From: Paratrimastix pyriformis
Taxonomy: Eukaryota > Preaxostyla > Paratrimastigidae
Assembly: GCA_027972325.1 (NCBI GenBank)
Contig: JAPMOS010000209.1
Span: 22,501-51,684 of the forward strand
Direction of reading: 5' to 3'
DNA: 29,184 nucleotides
In this document: positions 1 to 10,383 of the stretch, in pieces
Position numbering within the stretch: the stretch's first letter is position 1
Layout of the letters: every line of letters starts with the position of its first letter
Notes under the pieces: generated by a model
Seen by the model: the letters and a program-made list of their open reading frames with translations, nothing else
What the model was told of the DNA's origin: nothing
Databases searched by the model: none
Position numbers and translations under genes: made by a program

Positions 1-792
1 GCAGGCTGACAGGGATGAAGCGGGACCTGGGCGGGAGAAGTTGAGGTGGGGAATGGATTGGGGAGGCCGACACCCAACCAAACAGACCAATTCGCGGAGG
101 AGCCAAGGGCTGGTTCCGGTCTCCGATATGGGCACTGCTTGGGCAACCTCGAGATAGGGCAGCTGCCGGGTGAGGCTCCGCCCACGGACGGGGACACAAG
201 CCCCGTCCAGGACCACAACCACCTGCGAGGTGCCGACCCAGGAAGGAGCTGGCATCGGGTTGGTGAAGACTGCGCAGAGTCTGGCTCGGTAATCGCACAG
301 CGCCAGGCCGCCACGGTGGTTGTTGGCGGAGGGATCGGGAGGCCCAATGACAACCGTCTCGGGGGTAGTGGATGGGACCCCGGAGGTGGAGGCGCGGAGG
401 AGGGAAGCCGACGGGGTTTGACAGTCCTCCAGGCGAGCAATGAGAACCGTGGGTGGTCCGTGGGTCGGCCAGGCCGAGAAGGTGGCGGCCTCGTGGCTTT
501 TGGCGAGGGTGGTGCGCACGAGGGAGGACAGACTGACCATACTCACCGTGGGGAGGGTGGTCGGGGGGAAAATATCGGCAAGGGTGGATATGACCCGATC
601 GGGAATGTCAGAATCCGGCTGGAGTGCCAGATAATGAACAATTTGGCTGGCAGTCCGCTCGGCCCAGGGGATGAATCCAGGACAGGAGGCGATGACCGAA
701 CCAAACCTGTTGAAACGTGAGGAGGCTGAAGGAGGACCCGCGGGTGCCCCACCAAGAGACTCATGATCGTTTCTGCGCAAGACTACGTGCAT
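1..792 (-). CDS. Hypothetical protein fragment, C-terminus beyond the window
   Basis: A minus-strand frame with no stop runs from well upstream (open through about 1200) to the window edge. The first convincing in-frame ATG is at 792-790, giving a protein starting MHVVLRRNDHESLGG. Around 680-560 it reads like a real globular protein (for example GFIPWAERTASQIVHYLALQ, then ALQPDSDIPDRVISTLADIF). Further on it has hydrophobic strands such as SQVVVVLDGACVPVRG. The plus-strand frames across the same DNA are low in hydrophobic order and look like shadows. I do not recognise the family. The true start and any introns are unresolved, because the same frame stays open through the 3' flank of the ankyrin gene. 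No function is assigned. Confidence 0.45.
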   Translation of the reverse strand, partial: MHVVLRRNDHESLGGAPAGPPSASSRFNRFGSVIASCPGFIPWAERTASQIVHYLALQPDSDIPDRVISTLADIFPPTTLPTVSMVSLSSLVRTTLAKSHEAATFSAWPTHGPPTVLIARLEDCQTPSASLLRASTSGVPSTTPETVVIGPPDPSANNHRGGLALCDYRARLCAVFTNPMPAPSWVGTSQVVVVLDGACVPVRGRSLTRQLPYLEVAQAVPISETGTSPWLLRELVCLVGCRPPQSIPHLNFSRPGPASSLSAC

Positions 793-1232
793 ATGAGGGG
801 GGAGATGATGTGATGGGGTGCCGCCCAGCGGGGGGGCAATCTGAGGACCCGGGATTGCCCTGCGATCGGTGGCGGCATCATTTGTGGGTTCCCTTTGCCT
901 TCCCAGGGGCCAATGATGGCACATACCGTTAGCCGGCAAGCATGGATCTGACCGGGTGAACTTCGCTGCTGCCCGTGCTCGTATCGATTGTGCCTCAGAT
1001 GCACGCCAGGAAGAGCGATATTCGGGGCAACCAACACACACAAAAAAAGGGAGCGGTTCGCGTTCATTTCGCCACCTGACAACATCGATTGACAACAGCA
1101 ATGTGTTTGCCTTCTTCCCGAATGGGGTCCGGGAGCCGTGCCCTCGCAATGCCCAATAAAGCCAAAAAGATTTTTTGCCGATCATACAAGAAGAGAGAAG
1201 AGAAAAAGGGATAAAACGATGGGCCCCGATTA
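793..1232. other. Spacer between two minus-strand genes
   Basis: This holds the 3' flank of the ankyrin gene and the 5' region of the fragment at 1-792. Several frames are open by chance, one with an ATG at 1085-1083, but none looks like a protein. No RNA gene or clear promoter is visible. Confidence 0.3.
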
Positions 1233-1966
1233 TTACTGGGCGGGAGCTGCTACAGGGTGAAAAACAGAAATGAGTGCTATTCGAAGTGCAGAAGGTGTGC
1301 AAACCAGTGGCAGCTGCAGGAGCAGCCGCAGGGTTCGCCTCAGATTCGGCAGGGGCGGCGATCTCGGCGGGTGCAGGTACAGGGGCAGCGGCAGCGGGAG
1401 CCTGAGTAGCAGCGGGGTCCTCGGACCTTTGCCGCATAACCTCCTCTGCACCGAGAAATGAAATGACGAGGAGAACAGGAATGAGCCGCCGAAAGCATAC
1501 CAAGGCCAAAAACGAACCCTTAAGCTCAGCAGCCTTCTCGAAATCAAGAGGAGTCTGATGAGCCTTGTTCTCACGAGTGAAATCAGCCCCACTCTTGATG
1601 AGAATCCTGCAGGTCTCAATGTTCCCCGTGAAGGCGGCCCAGTGAAGAGGAGTCCAACCAATCTACTTTCGGTATAAGAATCAGCCCTCGAACAGGGAAG
1701 AAGCTGACCTCATCCTCTGCGTTAACATCGGCGCCCTCCTGAATCAGGTACCTACCCAAAAAAAAGAGGAAAGACGCACATTCAGATCAGCTAGACAACC
1801 TCGAAAGCGAGACAGACTTCACAATCTCATTGTGACCCCAACCCGAAGCGATGCAAAGGGGAGTCTTCCCGTACTCATAAGGGGTGTTAATGATGGTGTG
1901 ATCACCTGCCACCAGTTCGCCGAGGGTGTCCTTGTCGCCCGTGATGCAAGCAACGCGAACCTTCAT
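1233..1966 (-). CDS. Ankyrin-repeat protein with Ala/Pro-rich tail, five exons
   Basis: Exons on the minus strand are 1966-1818, 1751-1709, 1662-1518, 1445-1305 and 1249-1233, which join to 164 codons plus a stop. Introns are 66, 46, 72 and 55 nt. Their positions were fixed because only these joins keep the ankyrin pattern: the first repeat runs NTPYEYGKTPLCIASGWGHN into EIVKYLIQEGADVNAEDE across intron 1, and the second is GWTPLHWAAFTGNIETCRIL followed by IKSGADFTRENKAHQTPLDF. Intron 3 joins AAELK to EEVMRQRSED. The tail is Ala/Pro/Glu-rich and ends ATAAPAQ after a last exon of only 17 nt. Donors are GTCTGT, GTCAGC, GTTCGT and GTTTGC. The start is the ATG at 1966, giving MKVRVACITGDKD; an upstream in-frame extension has only TTG. 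Ankyrin repeats bind proteins; the partner is unknown. Confidence 0.85.
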
Positions 1967-2377
1967 GCTAGAAGGTGAAAAAGTACCGTGAACCGGCTTT
2001 ATAGGCTCGAAAAACAAGCGGTGAATAAAGACCTGACGGTCAGATTGGCGGGGGAAAACTTGCTGGGGTTGAAAAGGTTGCTCGACATGAGGAGCTGAGA
2101 CACCACAAACCCGAGGGAGGGAAGAAGGGGAAAAAAATTCGTTGAACTCAACGCACCGTCAAGAAGGTGTGTGGTGGCAAACCTGTGTTAGAAGAGTCGA
2201 GGGGGTAGAGGAGAGTTTGAATTTAGCTCTGGGATATAGAACCCTGTATCAGCAGGCAATCTCGGTGGCGCGCCGAAAATTTGAGACCCACAGGACTTGG
2301 GTCCGACCGAAATTCAGATCCCTTTGCAATAAAAGGAACCGCAGCAACACAGAAACCATCTTGTCAAACATGGCCTT
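1967..2377. other. Spacer between the ankyrin and Pro/Gln-rich genes
   Basis: Apart from the TATA-like hexamer, I see no gene, RNA or repeat in this stretch of about 410 nt. A plus-strand frame starting in it runs on across the Pro/Gln-rich gene and is probably a shadow. Confidence 0.3.
1998..2003 (-). promoter_or_regulatory. TATAAA box-like site before the ankyrin gene
   Basis: A TATAAA hexamer lies on the minus strand about 32 nt upstream of the chosen ankyrin ATG. This would imply a very short 5' leader. The assignment rests on position only, and other genes here have no equivalent at the same distance. Confidence 0.3.
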
Positions 2378-3114
2378 TTACATTCCCCCAACCCGGCAGC
2401 AACGCGGACTATCCGGAGGTGGAGATACAGGTCCAATTCTCGGCATTGGGATGGGGCATGGCCGACCCGGATGGCAAGCTTCCTCTCGTGCAAAGCCGTT
2501 CAGCAGGGGCAGGGCTAAGTCTGCAATGCAGCGTCGAACATCCGGGGGTGGAGACACAGGTCCGATTCGTGGCTTTGCTGGGATGAGGTTGGCCATGAGC
2601 CCACCCAGAGGCCGGTCCGGGTTGGTACCCTGGGAGCCGGAGCTTGGGGGAACTGTGGCGGTCGCGTTTGTGGCAGCTTGATCCACGTCCGGCCAACGTT
2701 CCTGCCTGTTCCAGGCCTCCGACCACGGGTCAGTCTTCGGCGATTGTGGCTGTCGCCTTTGGGGACGTTGAGATGGCGCGCATTGAGGTTGCCGGACGGG
2801 GGGCATGCAAATTTCTGGAGGCGGCATGGAGGTATAAGGACAACTCGTCATGAGGGTGGTGCGGCCAGGCACAAGGGGTCGCGCTGCTGGCACGACGGTG
2901 GGGGGGCGGAGCGCTTGCTGCTGCTGCGGGGGCACTTGAACGCCCTGTTGCGGAAGCATTTGGACACCTTGCTGTGCCCGGGCCGCCTAAGAAAAGGAAT
3001 GTCGCCACTGACGAGCGGACAGTGCCGAGGAGAGACCTGCGGCGACCGTTGGGCAAGAGCCTGTTTCTTGGCATAGAAAGTTGCGTCGCAAGGGCCGTAC
3101 CAAAAAACGGTCAT
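2378..3114 (-). CDS. Pro/Gln-rich hypothetical protein, two exons
   Basis: Exon 1 is 3114-3037 (MTVFWYGPCDATFYAKKQAL...) and exon 2 is 2986-2378. They are joined across a 50-nt intron with donor GTCTCT and acceptor TTCTTAG, giving 228 residues. Exon 2 opens with a Gln/Pro-rich stretch (MLPQQGVQVPPQQQQALRPP). It later carries two near-identical segments, PRIGPVSPPPDVRRC and PRIGPVSPPPDSPRC, about 40 residues apart. Differences between the two 28-nt DNA copies are all silent in this frame, which supports coding, although the opposite-strand frame has the same property. No known domain is recognised and the protein is probably largely disordered. The start lies only about 30 nt downstream of the Kazal gene stop, so the 5' boundary is uncertain. 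Confidence 0.5.
2412..2568. repeat. Pair of 28-nt direct repeats (2412-2439 and 2541-2568)
   Basis: The two copies differ at only three positions, spaced in multiples of three. They lie in the Pro/Gln-rich coding region and encode its repeated RIGPVSPPPD segment. Confidence 0.75.
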
Positions 3115-3120
3115 TCCGGC

Positions 3121-3126
3121 TTTATT
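3121..3126 (-). promoter_or_regulatory. Possible AATAAA polyadenylation signal of the Kazal gene
   Basis: AATAAA on the minus strand begins 20 nt after the Kazal stop codon, a plausible distance for a short 3' UTR. It sits just before the presumed start of the next gene. Support is positional only. Confidence 0.35.
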
Positions 3127-3145
3127 CGCAGCACATGAGTTGCTA

Positions 3146-3734
3146 TCAGACGGCAGTTGTGGGTGGAAGAGGAGGGCACGAGGAGCCAACGGACGCGTAA
3201 GTTTGTCCATCGCAACCGCAAACAGGAGCATACTGCCGAGAAAAACGAGTCAAGAATGCCGCTCTCGAAGGGAAAAGCGCAGACGCTGAAAGGGCAGCCA
3301 TTGGGATAGGGCTTGCAGAGCCCAAACCCAAAGCAATCTCCGATCGCTTTGTCACAAAACGAGCCTATTTTTGGACTCCAGTGAGCAATTGAGAAGGGAA
3401 CAATCCAATGACCTGTGCCACAGTCCCAATTCGTGAGGCAATACCCAGAGGGACCCGGGTTTTGACTTGGGCATTGCCCGTAGAAGGCAACATTATCCCC
3501 ATTTTGCCATGCCCGGCAGGGATTGGGATACTGAATCCCAGAGCACGAGCAAACAGGAATGTACACCCCAGCGCACGCAGAAGGAATAGCATCGCACTGG
3601 CCAGATGAATAACACTGCCCGGGAGATTTATGACAGAAACCGCCGTAGCCACAGTCAGCGTTCGAGAAGCAAGGAACTGCAAGAACACTGAAGGTGAAGA
3701 AGCCCACCACAAAAAAAAAGAGGTGAGGCAGCAT
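3146..3734 (-). CDS. Secreted double Kazal-domain protein (likely serine protease inhibitor)
   Basis: Exons are 3734-3413, 3364-3285 and 3232-3146, with introns of 48 and 52 nt, giving 162 residues. The N-terminus MLPHLFFFVVGFFTFSVLAV is a textbook signal peptide, so the protein should enter the secretory pathway. The mature part is Cys-rich. The first Kazal-like domain includes ACAGVYIPVCSCSGIQYPNP and then NGDNVAFYGQC. After a linker (GYCLTNWDCGTGSFCDKAIG, created by intron 1) comes a second, shortened one: GLCKPYPNGCPFS joined to YAPVCGCDGQTYASVGSSC. The CGCDG-TY core is diagnostic of Kazal inhibitors. Donors are GTCATT and GTCTGC. An in-frame TTG lies five codons upstream, but the ATG at 3734 gives the better signal peptide. 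Target proteases are unknown. Confidence 0.85.
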
Positions 3735-4037
3735 CAGGCTGGCCAACAAAACCGAAAATTTTACAGGGCCCAGTCATGCTTGCTGCACCCGGAGGGTTGA
3801 GGGAACGGGGCCGGAGAAAAACCAAAAGAAGGATTGACAGGAGAGACAAGACACGAAGAAAGGAGAGGAGGGAGAAGAGAAAGGGAAACTGGAAGGATAG
3901 AGCGGGGTTAGAGATCGTCGGTGGGTTGTGATCGTCTGGACGGATGGGAGGCGTAAAAGGCGTCCCTGAAAAGCCCGAAGGCAGCCACGAAAGACCACAT
4001 ACCAGGGGTTGCTCCGGCTCAAGTGGGACCATGCCGA
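3735..4037. other. Spacer between the Kazal gene and F-box-like copy A
   Basis: A purine-rich stretch on the plus strand (about 3830-3900). The minus-strand frame open across it is hydrophobic by composition only. No gene is seen. Confidence 0.3.
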
Positions 4038-5464
4038 TCAAAAATAGGAGCTCTTCAGCCCGGGGTACTGTTCGAACAGACTGGCGGGGACGTTTCCCAC
4101 TGCCCATACCAGGTAGGGACGCTCAACTGGGGTGAATTGCACGACTTGGAGCTGCGGGCAATCAGCCACTTCCAGGATTTCCAACAAGGGAGCACCGCTG
4201 ATGCTGAGTTCGACAAGGTCCCGGCTGGAAGACGTTTCCAAAATGCGGAGTGAAGGACCGCAGGGGATGTTGGCCTTGGCCCATGCGATGGTCATGCTCA
4301 GCCGGATCAGGTGGGGCATGGCGGCAAGCTGAGCCGCCAGCGGGTCGAACCAAGATTCCGCGGACTCTGACAGCAGCATGAGCCGCAGATCCTGCAGCGT
4401 GGCTGCAACCCCGGCCAGGAGGGTCTGCAGGCCAACCTGACCCAGCCGGGTGCAGTCGGGCAGGTGCAGATGCGTCAGCGGAACCCCGGTCGACGGCTGA
4501 AGCGAAAGCGCAGTGGGTTGGCTGATACACATCGGAAGCTGGAGGCAGGCCAGCCGGGGACAGTGCAACGCCATCTGGTTGGGCAGGTGGTGGCGCACGA
4601 TCCGCAGGGAGGTCAGACGGGGCCCCTGGATGGTCAACACCTCCGCGAGCTGCTCCCGGATGGCGAAAACGAGTTCGAGGGTGGTCAGTACCGGGCTGGT
4701 CACTTGTACCATGGGTTCCACCTCGACATTCATCTCAACCCAAAACCGCTCCAGCCGGGGGCAGAGCCCCCCGGCGATGGCCGGCAGGATCTGGACCGAG
4801 TTCACCCGGGATTGAACCACCGCACGCAGGGGGCACTTCGGGTACACGGGCGGGAGGCCCAGCGGCTGGGTCGGGACAAACGTGACCGTGTTTAAGCGGG
4901 TTAGAAACGGAGCCTGCGTTCCGCCCAGGACCGCCTCGTACGCGGGGGCCGTCACCAGCCGGATCGATTCCAGAGTCTGCAGCCGGGGGGCGTGTGCAAG
5001 CATGGCGCCCAGCCAGCGCGGCTCCTCGTTATCCACCTCGGCTCCACCGAGGGTCTCCAGGCAGGACATGGACGAGCGGACGGTCACGTTGGCGCAGGCC
5101 GTGAGCCCGCGCAGATGACGCAGGGCAGGGCAGTTGAGAATCAGGGGGGAGTCCTCCCGGTTGACCCACAGGGGCAGCTGCACCGGGGTAGAGGAGCGGG
5201 ACACGGGAGAGAGGAGGGAGGCGAGAATGAATGAGCGTTGCAATCATGAAATTACTCTTCGAATCAGCAACACCCATACAAACAAACCAACAAGCACTCC
5301 AAACAAACCCACATACAACAAACTAACAAGCACTCCACCCTCACGCCCCCCGCACCTCTCTACCCGCCCGGCACCCCGCACCGATAAGGCCCCGGCTGAC
5401 GGGCACTCCCGTCACCCTCCCGCCATCCCCGACATCCCCTCCACCCACCTCTCCAACAGACAGA

Positions 5465-5539
<75 letters not shown>

Positions 5540-6740
5540 ACAGACGTTTGATGGGCCATTTCGTGCAGACCTCCAGCACCTGCAGGGCGGGCGTGTCCAA
5601 GGTCATCGATCCACCCACATACACGGACGTCGAGAGGCTCAGTGTGGTCAGCACCCCCGGGGGGATAGTCCTCCGCCTGTCTCCCACCCGCCCGAAACGA
5701 GCGCAATGTCGGGATCAAATCCAGTGCCTTGGCCGGCTGGGGTTCCTCATCGATGTCGAGTTCCGCAAGTCGCGGCAGCCCCCGCAGGGCCGCGAAGCCG
5801 GCGGGGCTCAGGCTGGCCGCCGGCCGAACCTGGAGGCACACCCGGCGCAGGGTCGGGGCGTTCTGGGCCAGCAGGGCCTCGAGGGGCCCGGCCGTGGCGG
5901 GGGTGACCGTCACAGTGAGATTCTCCAAGGCGCGCAGGTGGGCCAGAGCCAGAATGACGTCGGGGGGCACCAGGTGGGTGACGGGCAGCGCGTCGAATTG
6001 GAGGGTTGTCAGTCCTGGGAGCCGTGGCAGGACTGCGGCCAAGTTCGTGGCGCTGGTGTTCCCGCGCAGACACAGCCGACGCAACAGCGGGCAGGCGGAC
6101 AGAGGCCCGAAGTCCACCGCGCCGGATTCGGGCACCTCCAACGAGAGGGACTCAAGGAGGGGGCAGTGTCGACCCAAGGTGGCGATGACCGCACTGGTGC
6201 CAGGCTGGGATCTGCCTCCAGGGAGAGAGCGACCAGCCCTGTGGTCAGCTCCAGGATGCGGCAGAGGATCCCACCGTGGAGCCCGTTCGAGGGGGCGTGC
6301 AGTGCGCGCAGGGAGGTATGGTGGGCGAAGGTCGACTGGACCCAGGGAAGGTACACCTCTTCCGTACGGCCACCGCCGAAAACAGATGGGAACCACAATT
6401 CTGGTGAAAGGAGCAGATCAATGGATGGGGAATGAGTTGCCAAGTCTGATGCAGCAGCAGGACGACCTTCCAGGTGGATGCATGGTCCAATCAAGCAACT
6501 CAAATTCTCCGTCGTTGGGTTTTGGTGGTCGGGGATTAATGGACCGACCCCTTCTTCTTCTTTCTTTTGTCGGGAGAAGGACAGCCTCTTGGCTGTTCCC
6601 AGTATGCGGGCCCTGATGGCGTGTGAAAGCCCCAGAAAATGACAGTAAGTCTGTGCTGATGGTGCGTCACACTTCTCAATGATTTCCCAAAGTAATTCAG
6701 CGGGGAGTTCGGCAAAAAAATTACGATTCGTGGAGGCCGT
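4038..6740 (-). pseudogene. F-box-like/LRR protein, copy A (broken paralogue of copy B)
   Basis: Same three-exon layout as copy B: 6740-6467, 6400-5571 and 5177-4038. Exon 1 encodes the F-box-like FFAELPAELLWEIIEKCD. Exons 2 and 3 encode irregular leucine-rich repeats such as LPRLPGLTTLQFDALPVTHL and LVELSISGAPLLEILEVADC. Against copies B and C it has three defects. The start codon position used by B is ACG here (6740-6738). One base is missing near 6200, after the codons for LEADPSL. About 20 bases are missing near 5667. The two deletions sum to 21, so frame returns, but the middle of exon 2 is out of frame and meets a stop at about 6009. Exon 3 is fully open (380 codons). It is a recent pseudogene, or partly a sequencing error. 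Intron 2 (5178-5570) carries a CCAG repeat. Confidence 0.78.
5457..5540. repeat. (CCAG)n tetranucleotide microsatellite
   Basis: About 18 tandem copies inside intron 2 of copy A, close to the 5' splice site of that minus-strand gene. Long open frames through it (repeated SQPA or GWLA) are artefacts of the repeat. Confidence 0.95.
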
Positions 6741-6965
6741 TTTTTGAATGGGCTTGTCAAATGCGTCCGGGGTCAGTGGTTTCTGAAACAACTTGATTTG
6801 GCAGGAAATCTGCGAATGGTCCCTGGCATCCACACCAGTCAGGCGCGTGTGAACGCCTCGTGAGGCTCACTAAGGATCCGGTTATCCCCAAATCACCCCC
6901 CACATCGGTTCACAAGGCATCGCACCTCATCACCTCGCATCCTTCAGCGCTGAGCCAGCTGGACA

Positions 6966-7068
6966 CCCCCCCCCCCCCCCCCCCCCCCCCTCCCCTCCCT
7001 CTTCCCTCCCTCTTCCTCCCTCCCTCCCTCCCTCCCCTCCCTCCTCCTCCCTCCCCTCCCCTCCCCCT
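6966..7068. repeat. Poly-C run followed by a CCCT/CCTC tract
   Basis: 25 consecutive C followed by roughly 80 nt of almost pure pyrimidine. It is intergenic, and the length is likely unstable and hard to assemble. Confidence 0.95.
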
Positions 7069-7295
7069 CCGGAAGCGAGATGGGGTGGGGGATCCTGGGG
7101 CAGGGCAGGGAAAGATTTTATTCGCCTTGGCTGAATTGCCGGGATCGCGGGAAACGATGCCCTTCAGAATGTGGTGGTGAGCCTCAGTGATTCAGATTTT
7201 GGCCCTGGCCGTGGCGCCGCCCCTGATGCGGTGCACCCAAGGCCGTCCTCTACGTGCAATCGCGCACTGAGGCCGTCACCATCACCCGCCTCATC

Positions 7296-7320
7296 CAGAG
7301 AGAACATGCTGTGTATTTGC
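7296..7320 (+). repeat. Dispersed 24-25 nt motif, copy 1
   Basis: CAGAGAG followed by AACATGCTGTGTATTTGC. It recurs near-perfectly at 26156-26180 (plus) and 28569-28592 (minus). The function is unknown. Confidence 0.7.
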
Positions 7321-7676
7321 GAGGGCGCAGCGACAAATTCAAGAAGAAAGATTACTCGCGCCTTCGCGCCATGCGTTGTTACACTCCGTCGGGGCCGGGC
7401 GGGGGGGGGGGGGGGGTCGAGGGCCCCGGCGGCCGTCGCGGCGTGGCCAGAGCGCGGGACCCGCCGCGGCAGCAGCGCCGTTGCGCATGGTCATGAGCGC
7501 GAGGGCATCCCGAACCAGGAGGGTCGAGACGGAGGAGAGGGCCCGCTGGAGGTCGGTCGCGCATCCACACCCTCGACAAACAGGGCACCCCCGCCAAGGA
7601 GTCTCGCCCGGGGTGCGAGAGTTGGCGGCGGGGGGTGTGGGTGGGTTGCGCCCCTCAAAGCCGCGTCAGGAGAGGT

Positions 7677-10216
7677 TCAACGGCTGTCAGGGCCCTGCAG
7701 AATCGTAAGCCCGGGGTCCCGCTCGAGCAGACTAGAGGGGACATCTCCCACTGCCCGCGACAGGTACGGACGCTCAGCCGGGGTGAATTGCACGTCTTCG
7801 AGCTGAGTGCAATGGATCACTTCCAGACATTCCAACAAGGGAGCTCCGCTAATGCTGAGCTCGACCAGGTTCCGGCTGGAAGGCATTTCCAAGATGCGGA
7901 GTGAAGGACCGCAGGGGATGACGGCCTTGGCCCAGGTGATGGTCATGCTCAGCCGGACCAGTTGGGGCATGGCGGCAAGCTGAGCCGCCAGCGGGTCGAA
8001 CCAAGATTCCGCGGACTCTGACAAAGTGAGCCGCAGCTCTTTTAGCGTGGCTGCAACCCCGGCCAGGAGGGTCTGCAGGCCAACCTGACCCAGCCGGGTG
8101 CAGTCGGGCAGGTGCAGATGCGTCAGCGGAACCCCGGCCGTCGGCTGAAACGACAATGCCCGGGGCTGGTTGGTACACATCGGGAGAAGGAGGCAGGTCA
8201 GCCGGGGACAGTGCAACACCAGCTGGCTGGGCAGGCGGTGGCGGACGATCCGCAGGGTGGTTAGACGGGGCCCCTGGATGGTCAGCGTGTCCATGTGCCA
8301 CTGACTTCGGATGGCGAAGACGAGCTCGAGGGTGGTCAGTGCCGGGCTGGTCACCCGCACCATGGGTTCCGCCTCGACATCCATCTCAACCGAGAACCAC
8401 TCGAGCCGGGGACAGAGACCCCCGGCGATGGCCGGCAGGATCTGGGCCGAGTTCACCCGGGACTGCACCACTGTCCGCAGGGGGCACTTCGGGTACACGG
8501 GCGGAAGGCCCAGCGGCCGGGCCGGGGCAAACATGACCATGTCGAATCGGGTCAGACACGGAGCCTGCGTTCCGCCCAGAACAGCCTCGTACGCGGGGGC
8601 TGTCGAAAGTCGAATCAATTCGAGGGTCTGCAGTCGTGGGGCCTGCGCGAGCATGGCGAACAGCCAGCGGGGCTCCTCTTCCATATCAATCCCACCGAGG
8701 GTCTCCAGGCAGGGCATGGACGAGCGGACGGTCACGTTGGCACAGGCCGTGAGCCCGCGCAGATGACGCAGGGCGGGGCAGTTGAGAATCAGGATGGGGG
8801 CATGTACTCGGTCGACCCACATTGGCAGCTGCACCGGGGTCGAGAGAGAGGATACAGCGAGAGGAATGAGCGTGGACCATCATCATCATCATCATCATCG
8901 TCATCATCGTCATCATCATCATCATCATCGTCATCATCATCATCATCATCATCATCATCCCCCGTCCGTGTCAAAAAAAATTCAGTCGCCTGGATTTCGT
9001 GCAGACCTCCAGCACCCGCAGGGCGGGCGTGTCAAAAGTCATCGGCCCGCTCCGATACTCGGACGCCGAGAGGCGCAACGTGGCCAGCACCCCAGAACGG
9101 ATGGCAGTGCCACCGGGGGGATAGACCCCACCCGCCCGAAACGAACGCAATGTCGGGATCAAATCCAGTGCCTTGGCCGGCTGGGGTTCCTGATCGATGT
9201 CGAATTCCTCAAGTCGCAGCAGCCCGCGCAGGGCCGCGAAGCCGGCGGGGCTCAGGCTGGCCGCCGGCCGAACCTGGAGGGACACCCGGCGCAGGGTCGG
9301 GGCGTTCTGGGTCAGCAGGGCCTCGAGGGGCCCGGCCGTGGCAGGAGTTACCGTCATGGTGAGCTCCTCCAAGGCGCACAGGTGAGCCGGAACCGGGACA
9401 AGATCGGGGGCCGCCAGGTGGGTGACTTGGGGCAGCCCGGCAGGCAGGCCGGTGGTCGGGCCGTAGAATTGGTAAATATTCAGTGCGGGGAGCCGTGGCA
9501 GGACATCGGCCAAGCCCGCGGCGCCGCTGATCGCATATACACACAGCCGCCGCAGCAGCGGGCAGGCGGACAGAGGCCCGAAGTCCACTGCGCCGGATTC
9601 GGGGACCTCCAACGTGAGGGACTCCAGGAGGGGGCAGTGTCGACCCAAGGTGGCGATGACCGCACTGGTGGTCAGGCTGGGATCTGCCTCCAGGGAGAGA
9701 GAGACCAGCCCTGTGGTCAGCTCCAAGATGCGGCAGAGGATCCCACCGTGCAGCCCGTTCGAGGGGGCGTGCAGTGCGCGCAGGGAGGTATGGTGGGCGA
9801 AGGTCGACTGGACCCAGGGAAGGTACACATCTTCCGTACGACCACCGCCGTATATAGGAGGGAACCACAATTCTGATGGCCGAGTAGATCAATGGATGAG
9901 GGATGAGTTGCCAAATCGATGCGGCAGCAGGACGACCTTCCAGATGGATGCATGGTCCAATCAAGCAACTCAAATTCTCCGTTGTGAGGGTCTGACTTTG
10001 GCGGTCGGGGGTAAATGGACCGACCTCTTCTCCTTCTTTATTTTGTCGGGAGAAGGACAGCTTCTTGGCTGTTCCCAGGATGCGGGTCCTGATGGCGTGT
10101 GAAAGCTCCAGAAAATCACAGTAAGTCTGTGCGGATGGTGCGTCACATTTATCAATGATTTCCCATAGTAATTCAGCGGGGAGTTCGGCAAAAAAATTTG
10201 AATTCTCGGAGGCCAT
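7677..10216 (-). CDS. F-box-like/LRR protein, copy B (intact)
   Basis: Exons are 10216-9937, 9872-9007 and 8828-7677, which join to 765 residues with all phases consistent. Residues about 8-45 hold an F-box-like motif (FFAELPAELLWEIIDKCDAP, then LELSHAIRTRILG). The rest is irregular leucine-rich repeats, for example LESLTLEVPESGAVDFGPLS, LRVLELPMWVDRVHAP across intron 2, and LNCPALRHLRGLTACANVTV. F-box proteins usually recruit substrates to SCF ubiquitin ligases through Skp1, with LRRs choosing the substrate; whether this divergent box binds Skp1 is unknown. The start is the ATG at 10216 (MASENSNFF); an in-frame ATG at 10264 would add 16 residues. Intron 1 (64 nt, donor GTCGTC) and intron 2 (178 nt, donor GTCTGC) are confirmed by paralogues A and C, whose intron lengths differ while the exon frame is kept. 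Confidence 0.85.
8878..8959. repeat. (ATC)n triplet microsatellite
   Basis: About 27 triplets with a few CGT interruptions, inside intron 2 of copy B (GAT on the coding strand). Open frames of His, Ser or Asp runs through it are artefacts. Confidence 0.95.
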
Positions 10217-10383
10217 TTTTTGAATTTGGCCTGTCAAATGCAATCCGGGCCTGGTTTCTGTCATCGTGGGATGGAGACTCCAAAGTGCTCCGAAAATAAC
10301 GCTGTTGCCAGGACTTCAGTTCGCACTCGGAAACAGCTTGATTATATCTTTCGGGATGGAAGCTCTGCGGACGGTCCTTGGCG

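Larger units (their letters stand above)
6741..7676. other. Spacer between copies A and B
   Basis: This holds weak upstream homology between A and B (to about 6770), a long C/T tract, a short conserved motif at 7296-7320 and a poly-G run at about 7399-7416. At 7220-7380 a plus frame reads SRTEAVTITRLIQREHAVYL and then a basic stretch, and at 7450-7640 a minus frame reads PWRGCPVCRGCGCATDLQRA. Either could be an exon of an unrecognised gene, but neither has a start, a stop or a family I can name. Confidence 0.3.

Noticed and set aside
560-566. GTGAGT on the minus strand as a canonical donor in the left-edge gene
   Set aside because: The reading frame continues protein-like straight through it, and no supported intron in the window uses a GTG donor.
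46-720. Plus-strand 224-residue frame at the left edge
   Set aside because: Gly/Arg-rich composition without hydrophobic order; the opposite strand has an uninterrupted frame with a more protein-like sequence.
5134-6435. 433-residue plus-strand frame with a Ser-Gln-Pro-Ala run
   Set aside because: It is antisense to exon 2 of F-box-like copy A and gains its length from the CCAG repeat.
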